Shown piece by piece: positions 63,492 through 64,000 of a DNA stretch of 64,000 nt. Origin of the DNA: Pseudalgibacter alginicilyticus (GTDB taxonomy: Bacteria > Bacteroidota > Bacteroidia > Flavobacteriales > Flavobacteriaceae); assembly GCF_001310225.1 (NCBI RefSeq), contig NZ_CP012898.1, positions 3,100,001-3,164,000 on the forward strand, written 5' to 3'. Position 1 is the stretch's first letter. Every line of letters begins with the position of its first letter. The position numbers and the translations under genes are program-made. The notes under the pieces are model-generated. The model was not told where the DNA came from. It searched no databases and saw nothing but the letters and a program-made list of their open reading frames with translations.

Positions 63492-64000
63492 TTAGCCATT
63501 AATAGCTTCTACAGTTTCAACTTTTCCTTTAAGCATTTCTTTCAACATATTTTCAATACCGCTTTTTAAAGTATAGGTTGATGATGGGCAACCACTACAT
63601 GCCCCTTGAAGCATTACACTCACATTTTTGGTATCAGGGTTATATGATATAAATTGAATGTTGCCACCATCACTAGCTACGGCAGGTTTAATATATTCTT
63701 CCAGAATATTAATAATTTCTTTAGAGGTGTCATCCAAAGTCTCAAAATGACTATCGAGTTGTTCTGTAGATTTTTTTAAAGTTTCAGCAGCATTAGGAGC
63801 AACAATTTCTTTTCCGTTTTCAATGTAAGTTCTAATAAATTCACGTAATTCCATGATGATATCATCCCATTCAGCAACTTCATATTTTGTAATAGACACA
63901 TAGTTTTCATCAAAAAATACACTTTTTACAAAAGGAAAATGAAATAATTCAGTGGCCAAAGGCGAAAGTTTAGCGTCATCAATTGAGGTAAACTCAAAGA
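63492..64000 (-). CDS. NifU-like Fe-S cluster scaffold, 5' end beyond the window
   Basis: The frame is open to the right edge on the minus strand, and the edge residues (FEFTSIDDAKLSPLATEL) fit the family, so the gene starts beyond 64000; a TTG at 63959 is not the real start. An Nfu N-terminal domain (LFHFPFVKSVFFDENYVSITK) is followed by a linker and the C-terminal NifU domain (EYIKPAVASDGGNIQFISY, then the cluster-binding CSGCPSS). It carries Fe-S clusters to apoproteins such as those of the respiratory chain. Confidence 0.9.
   Translation of the reverse strand, partial: FEFTSIDDAKLSPLATELFHFPFVKSVFFDENYVSITKYEVAEWDDIIMELREFIRTYIENGKEIVAPNAAETLKKSTEQLDSHFETLDDTSKEIINILEEYIKPAVASDGGNIQFISYNPDTKNVSVMLQGACSGCPSSTYTLKSGIENMLKEMLKGKVETVEAING

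Overview
The window reads as a chromosomal segment of a marine-type Flavobacteriaceae bacterium (Bacteroidota). The support is low G+C with strongly AT-rich intergenic DNA, repeated promoter elements of the form TAnnTTTG (the flavobacterial -7 box), almost no Shine-Dalgarno sequences, a type IX secretion and gliding gene set (sprA, a remB-like gene, PorP/SprF, a CHU_C-type C-terminal sorting domain), and an alternative complex III feeding a caa3-type oxidase. No phage, insertion sequence, CRISPR array, rRNA or tRNA gene was seen.

Layout. 1-1.6 kb: the end of a probable metal-homeostasis operon (two DUF4625 proteins and a MerC-domain membrane protein). 1.8-4.1 kb: a Tat-type alkaline phosphatase facing a tandem universal stress protein. 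4.2-8.9 kb: rimP-nusA-infB, with a promoter and a terminator-like hairpin in the leader. 9.2-9.6 kb: a small secreted SPOR protein on the minus strand. 9.8-21.6 kb: actABCDEF followed directly by oxidase subunits II and I. 21.8-29.4 kb: a three-gene surface cassette of a 1560-residue secreted adhesin-like protein, a PorP/SprF barrel and an OmpA/PD40 protein. 29.5-36.3 kb: ruvB, queG, an unassigned lipoprotein, a GAF histidine kinase and a malic enzyme-phosphotransacetylase fusion. 36.4-45.9 kb: ruvA, the very large sprA, gcvH, a VanZ-like gene and tonB. 46.1-49.6 kb: a remB-like gene and a beta-barrel protein with EF-hands. 49.7-55.1 kb: the second half of the oxidase locus (ctaB, two subunit III genes, subunit IV, a cysteine-less SCO-like protein, SCO, DUF420, a small CxxC protein). 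55.3-61.0 kb: a MacAB/TolC-like export operon behind a candidate ECF sigma promoter. 61.2-64 kb: tsaB, an MscS channel, a DUF1304 protein and a NifU-like protein cut by the right edge.

How the genes work together. The act-cox genes and the ctaB-cox-SCO block 28 kb away together encode one quinol-to-oxygen chain: ACIII oxidises menaquinol and passes electrons by cytochrome c domains to a caa3 oxidase, while ctaB, SCO, DUF420 and the small proteins supply haem and copper assembly. SprA, PorP/SprF, the CHU_C protein, RemB and TonB belong to the T9SS/gliding and outer-membrane energy-transduction machinery.

Most of the window is conserved core genome. The points most worth a second look are the terminator-like hairpin directly before rimP, the ECF-type promoter before the export operon, the helix-hairpin-helix tail on ActC, the cysteine-less SCO-like neighbour of SCO, and near-perfect internal duplications that differ only by transitions.
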